A stretch of DNA of 64,000 nucleotides, from positions 868,001 to 932,000 of the forward strand of contig JALRME010000007.1 of assembly GCA_026120035.1 (NCBI GenBank), in the 5' to 3' direction. This document shows, one piece after another, positions 9,856 through 20,536 of the stretch (the first letter of the stretch is position 1; every line of letters begins with the position of its first letter). This DNA comes from Coleophoma eucalyptorum (lineage: Eukaryota > Ascomycota > Leotiomycetes > Helotiales > Dermateaceae). The translations under genes were made by a program, and so were the position numbers. Under the pieces are notes generated by a model that saw only the letters and a program-made list of their open reading frames with translations, was not told the origin of the DNA and did no database searches.

Positions 9856-11580
9856 TTTGTTGGAGGATAGGCCTGCTGTTTATGTCATTAAATGGTATGC
9901 CCATCGAAACTTTGTTTGGCTGAGTAGGAGTAGTAGAGTTGGGTTGAGGGAAGGGGCGCGCCGGGTCGTGGAAAGGGAGGACTATAGCGGAGTTTTATGA
10001 CATGTGAAAGCTGATGGGTATTTATGGTATTTGGACGAAGTATGCACGTTCAATGCGAGTAGTAGATTTGTTCGAGAAGAGGACGTGAAGGAGTAAAAGG
10101 GAAGGGCCGAGGGCAAGTGGGGGAGAATATCACGGACAGCAGTCAATCTAACACCGACACGCATCATCCCGCGCCATTCACGTGATCGGTACGGCCATGC
10201 GCTCAATTACTCGATTGGAGCGAATGGAGAAGCAGACCCAAGGAGCCAGAAACCGCTGGTTTCTTTTGACTGGGCATTACTACTGAAGCTGCATATTGAG
10301 ACGCCAACATCTCGTCGAACCATCCGTTGCGTCGAGGCCCTATCCGCGCTCCCGGTGGCGCGTCACATCACATCCATCCCCAGCAACCGGGGGTGACGAT
10401 GAGGTGCAGATTATCCAAAATGCGAGGTGCCAACGTAGAATGGAGCGTGCGTGTCAATGTGAGACTTTAGCAAAGTAAGTAGATAACCCAAGGTCCCAGA
10501 TGCCTGAAGGTGGTAGCCGGCCCGACCCCGTTCCAGGGCTTGACTTTCAGTGGAAACTGCAGGCTTCCAATAGCCTGACAGTCCATTACTCGCCCTCGCA
10601 AATTAGGCTTTGGTGTTTGAACCTTTTCGCCCTTCGCCCTTCCCCGTTTCCCCTGGAGGTTGATCAGGTTGATCAGGTACATCCCGCTGCCCCGTTTCGA
10701 CGCCCTTGCCATTGCAGCCTACCTTGCGTGCTGGAATCAAGCGACTCCATACACTTCCCTCGCGCGTTGCAGCACCACTGACCGCTTCTGGGGTCGCTGC
10801 ACCGCAGGATGACAGCTGTTGAATTTCCACCACAGAGATCACGGGAATATAAGGTTATCCTCTCCAGGAGCGGATGTGATTGGAACACGTTGTAGGAGAC
10901 TTGAGTTTTATGGCTTTTTGGCGCACTGTTTAGGCCTCAGCCATCTTTGTCATCGGTTTCAATGAGCTGGTCTCCTCCGCTTTGTCGCATGCTCGATGGC
11001 TTCCACTCCGCATCTCCAGAGGAGCTGAGAGCAAGCCCCTGTGGGTTGGCAGGATCTTGTTGTACATGCATCCTGATTAATATGTTCTTGTAAAGTCGCT
11101 CAAACATGGCCAGCCCTCTTGATGACCTCGCTCATTTGGGCGAGGCTGGCCAGCTGAAATTCCGCACTGTGTGTATTTGAGCTGCGAGTGGTTTTGCCCA
11201 AGTCAGAGAATCTGGGACGGAAGGAGGTCGTACTATACTCTGCGACAGACCTCGGAGATAAATGGCAGCGAGAGCAGCAAAGTGCACTCATCTGCTGGGC
11301 TTCGAGTACATTCGATGTGCTTCGGATTTACAGCATTAAAATCCGATAATTAGAGCTTCATGGTGTCACTCTGTTGTGGGCTTCGAATCCGTTCTGTGTG
11401 CTTCGGACTTACAACATATAAAATCCGATAAATAGAGCTTCATTATTGTGTCATTCTGTTATGCAAGCACGGAATAGAAAGGACTTAGGGAGCACTGAAA
11501 TTTGTAAAATGACATAAATAGGGTACTGTATTTCTGGAAAAGAGGTTATAATCCTTCCAAAAAATAATCCTTCCTTCATA
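9856..11580. other. Intergenic region between divergent coiled-coil gene and SDR gene
   Basis: About 1.7 kb holding two divergent promoters. The part at 10280-10820 is relatively GC-rich but shows no supportable coding exon. Its last 300 bp contain a duplicated ~80-bp element (listed separately). Confidence 0.5.
11282..11461 (+). repeat. Tandem duplication of an ~80-bp element with inverted CGG/CCG arms
   Basis: Copy A (about 11282-11361) and copy B (about 11363-11443) share GTGCACTC/GTGTCACTC at the left, TGGGCTTCGA, TGTGCTTCGGA, AAATCCGATAA and TAGAGCTTCAT. A third partial start, TGTGTCATTCTGTTA, follows at 11448. Copy A contains TCGGATTT (11322-11329) and its perfect inverse AAATCCGA (11339-11346). 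Copy B keeps the arms with one mismatch (11403-11410 and 11421-11428). The element lies 140-300 bp upstream of the SDR start. Confidence 0.75.
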
Positions 11581-12345
11581 ATGGCCTCCAAGTATCAAAA
11601 GCTCCTTTCAAAACACGTCTTAGTCATTGGTGGGACTTCAGGGATTGGGTACAGTGTTGCGGAAGCTGCGCTGGCTTCGGGTGCATCAGTAACAATCTCA
11701 TCGTCAACTTCTACAAGAGTTAATGAAGCCATTGCTTCCTTGAGAGAGTCTTTCCCTTCCAACAAAGTCTCTGGCCATGTATGTGATCTGTCCAAGCCGT
11801 CATTGGAGCAGGACATCGAGGATCTCTTCGCTAAAGTTGGGAATGTGGATCATATTGTCTATTCAGCTGGCGATAGGCTTGCGAGCATGCCAGTAACAGA
11901 GATCTCTTTGGATAAGATTATTGCAGCAGGACAGATTCGATTCTTCGCACCTTTGCTGGTCGCCAAAGTGGGGAGTAGATACTTGTCAGCTGGCCCTGAA
12001 TCTTCGATCATCCTCACCACGGGTACTGTAAGCGAGCATCCTCGTGAGGAATGGTCTGTCGTTGCTTCTTATGCCGCTGGTCTGCATGGGATGACGAGAA
12101 ATCTTGCATTGGACTTGAAGCCAATCAGGGTTAACTGTGTTAGTCCAGGCCTGGTCGACACGAATCTTTGGAGCCATATGACCGCTGGGGCTAAAAATGC
12201 AATCTTTAAATCGTCCGCAGCTAAATATCCAACAGGACGAGTTGGGAGGCCTGAGGATGTTGCAGAAGCGTACTTGTGGCTGATGAAGGATTCAAATGTT
12301 ACAGGCTCAGTCGTGTCAAGCAATTCCGGTGCACTGCTTATTTAA
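11581..12345 (+). CDS. Short-chain dehydrogenase/reductase with non-canonical active site
   Basis: Intronless, 254 residues. Rossmann-fold oxidoreductase of the classical SDR type. The nucleotide-binding GGTSGIG is at residues 18-24, followed by HVCDLS and the YSAGD segment replacing NNAG. The structural PIRVNCVSPGLVDT motif is at about 180-193. The usual catalytic Tyr-x3-Lys is not present: the corresponding helix reads SYAAGLHGMTRN, with Leu where Lys is expected, and the catalytic Ser position lies in LTTGT. Activity and substrate therefore cannot be assigned. It converges on the phosphate cyclase gene, with 53 bp between stop codons. A duplicated ~80-bp element lies upstream and may be regulatory. 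Confidence 0.88.
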   Translation: MASKYQKLLSKHVLVIGGTSGIGYSVAEAALASGASVTISSSTSTRVNEAIASLRESFPSNKVSGHVCDLSKPSLEQDIEDLFAKVGNVDHIVYSAGDRLASMPVTEISLDKIIAAGQIRFFAPLLVAKVGSRYLSAGPESSIILTTGTVSEHPREEWSVVASYAAGLHGMTRNLALDLKPIRVNCVSPGLVDTNLWSHMTAGAKNAIFKSSAAKYPTGRVGRPEDVAEAYLWLMKDSNVTGSVVSSNSGALLI

Positions 12346-12398
12346 CGTAGGGGTGGTAGCAGATTCATTTCCTGCAAACACATTCGAATCGGCTCGCT

Positions 12399-13826
12399 TT
12401 ATGTAGTTCGTTCTGTAATATGAGATTTTGCAAGGGATGCTGCAGCCTCGTCCACGATATTGTGGTTATGAATTGAAAAGGCAATCCCCTCACATATTCG
12501 GCCCTGATCAATCCACGTGGCTTTTGGAAGTAGTTGACTCGCCACCCATCTTGCTGTAGTGGTATGTGTGCTACCATCTCCAAACGGTTCATCAGTTCGA
12601 TCCAGTCTCTCCTTATCCGAAGCAAGCGCTTCAGAGTTAGATGGAATGCTTGATCTGCCTGCTGCCAATGCTTGGAACACAATAAGCTGGTCCTGTAGGT
12701 ATTCGTCTATGACCCCTCCTTTTCGAATCTCTCTGTCAAGGTCATCGACGACTTTCTGGGCTATCTCAGTTGATAATTCGTCTGGACTCTTATCCTTAGT
12801 CTTTCTGTCGTAAAGCCAATCTCGTCCAAATCGCAGTCCCGTTGTGGTATGCGCCACGAGTAAAGTATATAGGCGTGAGAAGTGTTTGCTATCTTCGACA
12901 AGGGAGAACTCAAATTGAACACCAGGAAATACCAAGTCAATCTCAAAGCTAAGAGCCTTCTTGAAAAAGTCAACCAGAAAGTGCGGGACGATAATAGTCA
13001 CGTCAATTTTTATAACGTCCCCACGCTCAAGAGGCCATTCTGGGGGTTTGAGTGAAGTTCCAATAGGTAGTGGAGAAATCTTGAACGATACATCTCCAAT
13101 CGTTGGGACTCCATGAGACCAGCCACGACGATGCAGTGTACCCTTGATGTAAACCCCGAAACGTTGTAAAGCAGGCAGAAGGACCTGGTCCAGATACTCG
13201 TATGATGGTGACCAGCTGACGTTTGTGCCGCCTTGCACGTGTAATAAAATTGGTGTGCCTGATGCCGCAGCTACATATAGGAGGAATGGCAGTATGGCTT
13301 GAAAGACCAAGAGAAGGCTAGCTGCTGAATCTGCTTTTACATGGAGGTTGCTCTGATTCGGCTTGAACTCTGCTGGAGAACGTGTCGGAGCAAATTCGAC
13401 AGTCTTGCTTCCCACAAACAGCCCAGAGACTTTGGCCTCTGTTGCTTCGACAAGCCATTTGATGGATGCGACATGTTGTAATTTCAAACCTGGTAGTCTT
13501 TAGTACCGATTTTTGACCATGGAAGAGCATTATATACCACCGCCACGTTTTCCTGGTCTATTGCCACGAACATTCTCAATGCGAACCGGAGTTCCAGTAA
13601 GAGCAGCCAGAACAATAGCTACTCTAACCACTTGGCCACCTCCCTCGCCAACACGCCCATCAAGCTTAACTAGTGCCATGGGATCAGAGAGCACTGTTTG
13701 CTTTGCTAAATAAGAGCAGTCTCGATGGGCAGCACGAAAGGGCGTTCGATTGGGGAAGAAGGATTGCGCCGCCAATCTGGGAATAATTCGCAATGGGTCA
13801 AAATTTGGCTTCTTGAAAAGACCCAT
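12399..13826 (-). CDS. RNA 3'-terminal phosphate cyclase (RtcA type)
   Basis: ATP-dependent enzyme converting RNA 3'-phosphate to a 2',3'-cyclic phosphate. Two exons, 13826-13538 and 13489-12399, with a 48-nt intron (GTATAT donor, TACTAAAG-like branch, CCAG acceptor) that joins RGGG to LKLQHV. The family signature GEGGGQVVR and RGNRPGKRGGG are in exon 1. EYLQDQLIVF and the STHTTTARWVA segment, which holds the probable adenylylated histidine, are near the C-terminus; this favours a true cyclase over the Rcl1 paralogue. The longest ATG start (13826) adds 49 residues before MALVKLDG (ATG 13679). Those residues are Arg/Phe-rich with few acids and could be a targeting peptide, or the real start may be 13679. 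About 459 residues from 13826. Confidence 0.88.
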
Positions 13827-14596
13827 TTAAGAGACAAGATACTTAAGTAGTCTACTTAATGCTGACGGAGCCGAAGGGCGGCTGTACTGAAAGAGTCATA
13901 AGGCGGGATGCGCCTCGGCGTATGAATGGATGACTCTTTTCAAGCTGGGGACACTGAAATTCCAGGGCACCGAAGTCTTAGGCCTAAAATCACCCATCCT
14001 AGCAGATTTAAGAGAGAAATCAACGCATTCTATGTTGTTTTATTGACCACTTTGATGCTTCTGCGCCATCAGGCCAAGCACTAGTGTAAGAACTTCGGCT
14101 GATCACCAGCGCAGGCCAGGATCATCCATATATTCACACGAACTGACCAGCCTTTCGTCAAGTCTTAAGATAGTTAGTTCTTGAGATCAGGGCCATGAAA
14201 TTCGTTGTAGCAAGCAGGCAATGTGTCTTTTGATCCGTAATGTTTTCTTCGGTGCTCGGATCTGCTGCGGAGAGTCAGCAGTCAGCCAATGCGGGCTGCA
14301 CAGCCGATAAGCAGTCTTGCGGAAATGCGCTCGTTCGACATGAGACGCATCTCCAAACCGCTGTTGTGCAAGGCTACAACATCTTCCTTTTGTGAGTCTC
14401 TAGTCCCCTACCATTTTCCTGCTCATAATACTGATGCACGCAGCATGACACCATTTCAACCTCCATAGCTTCTTACAAGTCGTTCTACTTTTCTACTTCA
14501 ATCGGCTTATCGCGCGGGGTAGTTGCTCATGATTGAGCGCCAGAGAGTTTCGCAACCATACAATGGAGACATAGGGCTCTCGACAAAGAAGTGAAG
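13827..14596. other. Intergenic region between divergent cyclase and BTB-like genes
   Basis: About 770 bp of presumed promoter sequence for both flanking genes. No open frame, RNA gene or repeat was recognised. Confidence 0.5.
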
Positions 14597-16219
14597 ATGG
14601 CTGCTCGAGAATATGCCATCGCTGAGAAGGGAAACGCCATCCTCGAGTTTACCAATGGCCAACCCAACAATGTTCCAGCTTTGCGCTTTCGCGTCTCCTC
14701 ACATATACTCGCGGAAGTATCACCGCTCTTCGCCCAGATCTTCTCCGGGCCTTTACCAAGCTCGAATTGTCCTCCAGAAATGCTACCTGAGATGCCATCA
14801 TCTCCTACAACTCTGCGACGAGATGATACAGAAATCAAAGTATATAAGATGCCCCAACCGGAGCTCAATAGCGACGATGCCCTAACGATACTTCTGAATG
14901 CTGCCCATTTGCGCCATCAGAAAGTACCTAGAGAGATTGACTTTGCAACCTTTGTCAGTGTTGCTGAAGTCTGTGTCAGATATCGGTGTACTTCGCCACT
15001 TGAGCTACAGGTTGAGTACCAGTGGCTGCCTCAATGGCTGCATATGCTGGGTGATAAGAATTCCGATGGCTTTTTGCTCATCAGCTATGCTTTTGGGCTA
15101 CGAAGAATCTTCAGTCGAATGTCTAAAACCATTATATTGACTGCACGAGGTGAGTCGGAAATTCAGAGGAGGTACGAATGGCCTCAATCAGTTCGGAACA
15201 AGATCCTAGCTGTCAGAGCTGCCAAAATTCTACAGCTTCGTGAATACTGCACAAGGACTACCAGGGAATATCTTTCCGCTCCAGTACCACAAAGAATATC
15301 ACAATCCAAGATCATCATGCCTCGGAGATTCACAATGTCGACGCGCTGCCCCAAGAGGTCCCAGCTATGTGACGCTTCAAACCTAGGCTGGTTAATGCTA
15401 TACTTCAACAGATTACAGATCTTCCCAGACACCTTACAACCGCAATTGAGCTCAAGTCCGGCCGAAATGCCACAACGAAGTCTCGAAGAACTTTGCGATT
15501 GCCTTCGCCTTGTTACTGCTCCGCCGGGGGGGCATGGCGGTGTTTGTGATTTTGGGCCAGCTTTTCGACGTGGTATTGACGACATATTCAATGGCGTGTC
15601 TGGTCTGACGCTTCGAGATGTGACCGGGATGAATGGATGGGCATTATCTAAACATGCGGGTCCAACTGAAAGTCGATACGATAATCTCTCAAAAGAGCTA
15701 CCCCGAGAGTACCCAGTTCTCACGTTACCAAAAAAGCAATCTTTGACCTTGACAATTGAGGTCGCTTTTCAAATACTGCTTAGGCTAGATGATCCAGATG
15801 ATATATTTGCGGCCGCAATGATCAATAAGACGTTCTTTGAGGCTTCCAAGCAATTACTTAGCGGCGGCTCAGTAATCGACAGGTATAGACAGAGTACCTA
15901 TCTAAAGCTAATTGGTGCTTGGGATTTGGCAGATAGACGTTTGCCACAGGGTATAAGTACTCCTGTCGAGACGCATATTGTTATTAGGACCAGCAGCCAG
16001 GCAAGAGAAGATCCTCATGAGATTCTACCCGAAATGCCATGCTCTGCTCCAGTGGAGCAGAGCGGTCTCCACGGAACTGATGCTGTCGTTCTTGAATTAG
16101 AGAGAAATGAGAAGTTCCTAGCGAGCGATATGTTATGCGATGAAGTCAAAATGTCTTTAGGATCTGGTGACAAGCATCTTCGGGAGGAACAGGATCAAGA
16201 GCTGAGGCAAATACCATGA
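14597..16219 (+). CDS. BTB-like domain protein with C-terminal F-box-like region
   Basis: Intronless, 540 residues from the ATG at 14597 (an in-frame GTG sits two codons upstream). Residues about 10-45 (GNAILEFTN..LRFRVSSHILAEVSPLFAQIF) match the start of the fungal BTB/POZ fold, and the region to about 210 continues the BTB-like pattern (VAEVCVRYRCTSPLELQ, WLHMLG, FGLRRIF). A later segment near residues 380-415 (FQILLRLDDPDDIFAAAMINKTFF) resembles an F-box-like helix pair. Such proteins are abundant, variable and mostly uncharacterised in Pezizomycotina. A ubiquitin-ligase adaptor role is inferred from the domain types only. The C-terminus after about 450 looks disordered. Confidence 0.75.
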   Translation: MAAREYAIAEKGNAILEFTNGQPNNVPALRFRVSSHILAEVSPLFAQIFSGPLPSSNCPPEMLPEMPSSPTTLRRDDTEIKVYKMPQPELNSDDALTILLNAAHLRHQKVPREIDFATFVSVAEVCVRYRCTSPLELQVEYQWLPQWLHMLGDKNSDGFLLISYAFGLRRIFSRMSKTIILTARGESEIQRRYEWPQSVRNKILAVRAAKILQLREYCTRTTREYLSAPVPQRISQSKIIMPRRFTMSTRCPKRSQLCDASNLGWLMLYFNRLQIFPDTLQPQLSSSPAEMPQRSLEELCDCLRLVTAPPGGHGGVCDFGPAFRRGIDDIFNGVSGLTLRDVTGMNGWALSKHAGPTESRYDNLSKELPREYPVLTLPKKQSLTLTIEVAFQILLRLDDPDDIFAAAMINKTFFEASKQLLSGGSVIDRYRQSTYLKLIGAWDLADRRLPQGISTPVETHIVIRTSSQAREDPHEILPEMPCSAPVEQSGLHGTDAVVLELERNEKFLASDMLCDEVKMSLGSGDKHLREEQDQELRQIP

Positions 16220-16411
16220 AATAATGCTATATTACGACGCCACAAGAAATGTAACAACAGGCTAGTACCTCATCTACATAGCAATCATAAATTTCTAAAA
16301 CTTATCCAAAAAAGAAAAAATTCAGATATAATTTGAGATTCTGTTCAGCATTAGTTCCTCCCTTACGAATCCTCAAAGAGAAAGCAAGGAATAAAAGAAA
16401 GTAGGGACAAT

Positions 16412-16968
16412 TTACTCAATCAAATTTCCATCCGGATCTCTGCAGTAAACACTTCTAATCTTTCCCCTAGCACCAGTTCTCATCACTGTCCCTTGATCCT
16501 GCTTCTCGCTCCCCAAATCCACCATCTCTACCCCATTCTCCAGTAGCCTCTCCCGAACATCCACAACCGGATCGTCCGTCAAGAAACAGAGATCCGCACT
16601 CCCGTCCTTGACCCTCAAAGCTTTCGGTTCGAACTCCTGAGTTCCCCACGTCAATACTCTCTCCCTTGACTCACCAGTGTACCCGTCCCAAAAAAGAGCG
16701 AGAAGCGAGCAGGAACAAAGGATTGGAAAGAAGCAAGGGACGAAAGGAAGAATACCTTGCCTAACTCATGCAAATTGATCTTCTGCGATCCAAATATGAG
16801 AGAATGCCGCGTGATGTCGGGCGTTGCGGACGAGACGAAGGATTCGCCCCGCATGCCAAGGTTTTTGACATACCATGCTGTGGATGCCGGGATGGAGGAG
16901 ACGGTTAGGACGAGGTGATCAAGGGAGGTGATCTTCGCTGCCGGGGGATGGGAATTGGTTGAAGACAT
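16412..16968 (-). CDS. Glyoxalase/bleomycin-resistance (VOC) superfamily protein
   Basis: Two exons, 16968-16756 and 16636-16412, about 145 residues. The VOC fold begins with ITSLDHLVLTVSSIPASTAWY and GMRG, continues through HSLIFGSQKINLHELGK, then after the intron EFEPKA..DLCFLTDD and SVYCRDPDGNLIE, where His, His and Glu are plausible metal ligands. The 119-nt intron (16755-16637) has a GTATTC donor and CTCAG acceptor. The start at 16968 (MSSTNSHPP) is chosen because the fold begins 13 residues later. An in-frame ATG at 17061 would add a basic leader (PPFRVPPIRKAY..) that could be mitochondrial. Substrate unknown. Confidence 0.85.
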
Positions 16969-17337
16969 GTTTCGTCCTGTGCGGGTGAGCGGGTACGAGA
17001 GGTTTGTGAGCAGGTTATAAGTATATGCTTTGCGGATGGGAGGGACTCTGAATGGAGGCATTTCACCTAGGCTTGCCGGTAGACATTGGAAGAAATTGAG
17101 GGGTATATCGTGAATGAAGAATTTTAGTATCTGAATCATGTGATGTGACAAACCAGGGCGAGAATGTATTTCTCAAAGTCTCCATGGGGAATCGGTTTCA
17201 CTAAGACGATCCTGGGAGGCTGGTAAAATATTTTACAACGAAAGGGATTTACCACTAAAAGGGATTTACACGAGCGAAAATGAGCTGTCAAGAACAAAGA
17301 CTTTGCGTAGTCTATTATAGGTACATATACAACTTCT
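16969..17337. other. Spacer between EMC1 and VOC gene
   Basis: About 370 bp between two genes on the minus strand. It holds the 3' region of EMC1 and the promoter or possible 5' extension of the VOC gene. Nothing else was recognised. Confidence 0.45.
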
Positions 17338-20317
17338 CTAAGAGGTCATCCACCTTCCATTGATTTGTTTCCTTCTCACCTACAATATATTAGTACGCGT
17401 AAAACATTCTGGGGAATAGAGCTCTTACCATAGGTGCCAGGACCATAACACCAACTTGCAATGCAAGTACAGTTGCAACCAAATTCAACCTGTTGAATCC
17501 CTTACCGAGAATGTCAAAGGCCATACTTGGTACAACCCTTGTTCCGAAGATGTCAATACCGTACGCAAATACAAGACTTGTACTCTCGAGTAATGCTGGC
17601 GAAGTAATGACCTCTTTGATTCCAACGACGTCGAGCTTGTGCGTGATGATCATCTTAGGGTCAAAGTCAATATATGGGGTGTAACGGAAGAGTCCTTCCT
17701 CCATCTCGGCTGGTGTTGGATCACGGCCGACTGGTCGACGTGGATCGATGATGTGATATAGAATACCAACGATGGAGTTGGAAGCAGGAAGTGTGCATAG
17801 AAGCTGACGGGTGGTAATGCCTTGCTTAGTCTCTGATACCGACATGTGAGAGATTGCTTCGGGGATCAAGAACGATTGCGTGACAGGATGAGGAATGGCC
17901 GGTTCGGCATTTGGAATGTTCGATGGCTCAAGGCTAGATGTGTTTGACAAGGAACCAAGTGGTCCACGATCGTTGGCAAGTTCAGACTCAAAGAGCTCGG
18001 TGACGATGAGCTGATATCCCTTTGACAATGGTCGAGCCTCTTCGGCCATGCTGGGCGTAGCATCACCAAACATCGAGTATGCAAACCAATTTTCGGTAAG
18101 TATAGAAGCAATTGGTTGCTTGGTGTCAACACCCGAATGGGAAGTAGAGTAAAGAATCTCGCCTGAGACTGAATCAAGGAGATACATGGATATCGAAGAT
18201 CCTGTTTCTGAGATAGCTGTAACCAAGATTGTGTTTGGATTCAGGTACTTGTAACGAACTGTTCGATCCCCAAGCACTCGGCCAATTGATGCTACTGGGT
18301 CGTGAGTAGGCTTCGAGACCACATTGATAATTTTCTCGCTTGTGGGTTGAAAGGTCCAGGCAATAGTTGGGACACTGTTAACTCCATGTTCTATGTATTT
18401 CAGACCTCTGACTTCTCCGTTTGAGCCTCGGACAACGAGGATATCCTTGGGTGCCCAGGCAGAAGGAATGTCTCCTGGGTTACCATCAACACCAATTGGT
18501 AAGAACCACTTTCCAGAGGCACTATCAATGACTGCTGAACTCGTCACTGGAGGCCAGGATCCAGGGCTTGTTTTTTCTATGATTTGGCCTGTCAAGGCTT
18601 TAACCAGAACATACTCTCCACCAGCACATCGTACGGTTACAAGTCCCTTGACGTTGTCAACCCATATGCCCTTGACATCCCATTTTGAGTCGCTCGGGAT
18701 ATCATAAGCCTGGACCGACCACACAACTTTTCCTCTATTGCCTGCGTTTAATCCGTACAATCGCCCACGCTGGGTAGCAACGATTACCAATTTGTGAAAC
18801 CCGAAGTTGTCGCGTACTAAATCATCGGACGTAACACTTTCGACTGGTACAATGCTACTCACAATTCGCTTGGGAAGCTCCATCAAGTATTCTGGAAGGT
18901 GTTCCAGTTCTTGAATATGGCGCTGCCATCGGTGCAGGTAGGACGCCAGTGGATTTGTTTGAGCTTCGGCCTTCAAGGTTGCTGCCAATTGCTCTTCGCC
19001 TGGAAGTTCTGCCCAATCTGCAATGATAGCACCGGACAATCCTTCAATGCGAGTCCATGATTCAGCCCCATTACGGACCATGACCCAGTCTTCATTTGAA
19101 GTCACCACAGCAGATCTCACAGCATACGTATCGGCCGAGCGTGCAACAACTTCTGATGCAGCATGTAGGATCAAGCCGTGGCTTTTATCAATCTTGAGTG
19201 GCCACCTTCCAAGTATTCCATGGGAAGCCGAAGAAACAAGTGTGGCTTCACCCTGGGCCATGCGTGTGAAGAAGACGTTGCCATCCTGAGAGCTTGTCGA
19301 GATAGCACCGATTCCTCCTAATTTTGGTAACTCGTATGCCTTGGTGATAGCATTTGACTTGAGATCAATGTGGTATACATCAGCACGGTTGGCCGAAGCT
19401 GACTGACTGAATACTAAGAAATGCGGTTGAGACTGCGATAAGTGAGGCGCATGAAGGGTAACCTTTGTCAACTTTCCATCAGCCTCCTTCAAAGCCAGAT
19501 TTTGTATAGCCTTCTTTCCAAGGACGTTGACTTTGACTTCCTGCTTAGCCTGGTCAGTCCAAGCAAGAATGGGAGCAGCCGAGTTGGCCCCCACAAGCAA
19601 GATGTCTTCAATCCCGAATATATCTGTCTTGGATGAGAGCGTATAGTCATCCACCTTTTTCCCAGTAACTGGATCAAGAGTTGTAACCTTCAGATTGTAT
19701 CCTCCACCTGTAGTATGTAGGCTGATGATGAAAATGTCCTTAGGACTTGTGCTGACTTGAAAAGGGACACCTGACGCTTCATCCGTAAATTCCCACTTGA
19801 GATCACCTCCATTTCCTGCAAGCCTCCTCAGAACTCCCTTGTTCTCATCCTCGTACAGAGCTAGGATATCCTTTGCCTCCGCAGATTCAATCGAAGATTC
19901 CATAACCTCCAGGTCTCTGACTTCGCCAGAAAATTCGCTTTGCCATTTCAATCGCCCATTGATCGCATCCCAAGCGTTCACAGTCTTTCCTAACGCGCTG
20001 ACCACAACCCCGTCTCCATCAACACCCCTCAAGAAGCCATTGCTTGAGCTATCCGATCCAGAGCTTAAAATTTGTCTCCATACTGGTGCACCAGTGCCGG
20101 GATTCACTGCTCCAACAACGCCCAAATCACTCAGTGTGTATAGCAGGCTCGCCTTCTCGTCCTTCCGTGGACGGTAGAAGAATGTCGTATCTGGCTTAGG
20201 CAGGCCGAGTAGATCGTAATGGTAATCCACAACTCCTGCTTCATCGGCAAAAACAGCTAGGACCGCGGTAGGTAGTATCGAAAGTCCCAAGCACAGGAGA
20301 GACTGTGGAAGTCGCAT
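17338..20317 (-). CDS. EMC1: ER membrane protein complex subunit 1 (EMC1)
   Basis: Large subunit of the ER membrane complex, which inserts tail-anchored and multipass proteins. Exon 1 is 20317-17429 and exon 2 is 17379-17338, about 976 residues. A signal peptide (LLCLGLSILPTAVLAVFA) is followed by a luminal beta-propeller (YRPRKDEKASLLYTLSDLGVVGAVNPGTG) and the DUF1620 region ending in FDILGKGFNRLNL and a C-terminal membrane helix (LVATVLALQVGVMVLAPMV). The last 13 residues (VRRKQINGRWMTS) come from a second exon. The 49-nt intron has a GTAAGA donor, TACTAAT branch and TTGTAG acceptor. Reading through it would give a wrong tail ending in FYAY, while the spliced tail matches the conserved VRRKQ(I/V)N ending. 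Confidence 0.95.
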
Positions 20318-20536
20318 TTTGATAGGATTCGAGGTTTACAAACCTCTTGAATGGAGCTCTCGCTGTCGCAGTTTGGAGCTTGGGAGCTCGAGATAGGTGT
20401 TTGTTACGGCAGCCGAAGTGGAGCATGACGCAAGGCTGAGAGATGCTTCAAAAATCCTACGAGTGTCACAGAATTCTTTACAAACTCCAGTATTCCATCA
20501 TCATGAATTCACGATCCACCATGTTCTTCACACGTC

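Noticed and set aside
10296..10888. GC-richer patch with overlapping short frames on both strands
   Set aside because: Frames are short, have no shared splice logic and show no recognisable protein features.
15184..15723. Antisense frame of 179 codons inside the BTB-like gene
   Set aside because: Lies wholly within a better-supported gene and has a shadow-like composition (Arg/Ser/Cys-rich).
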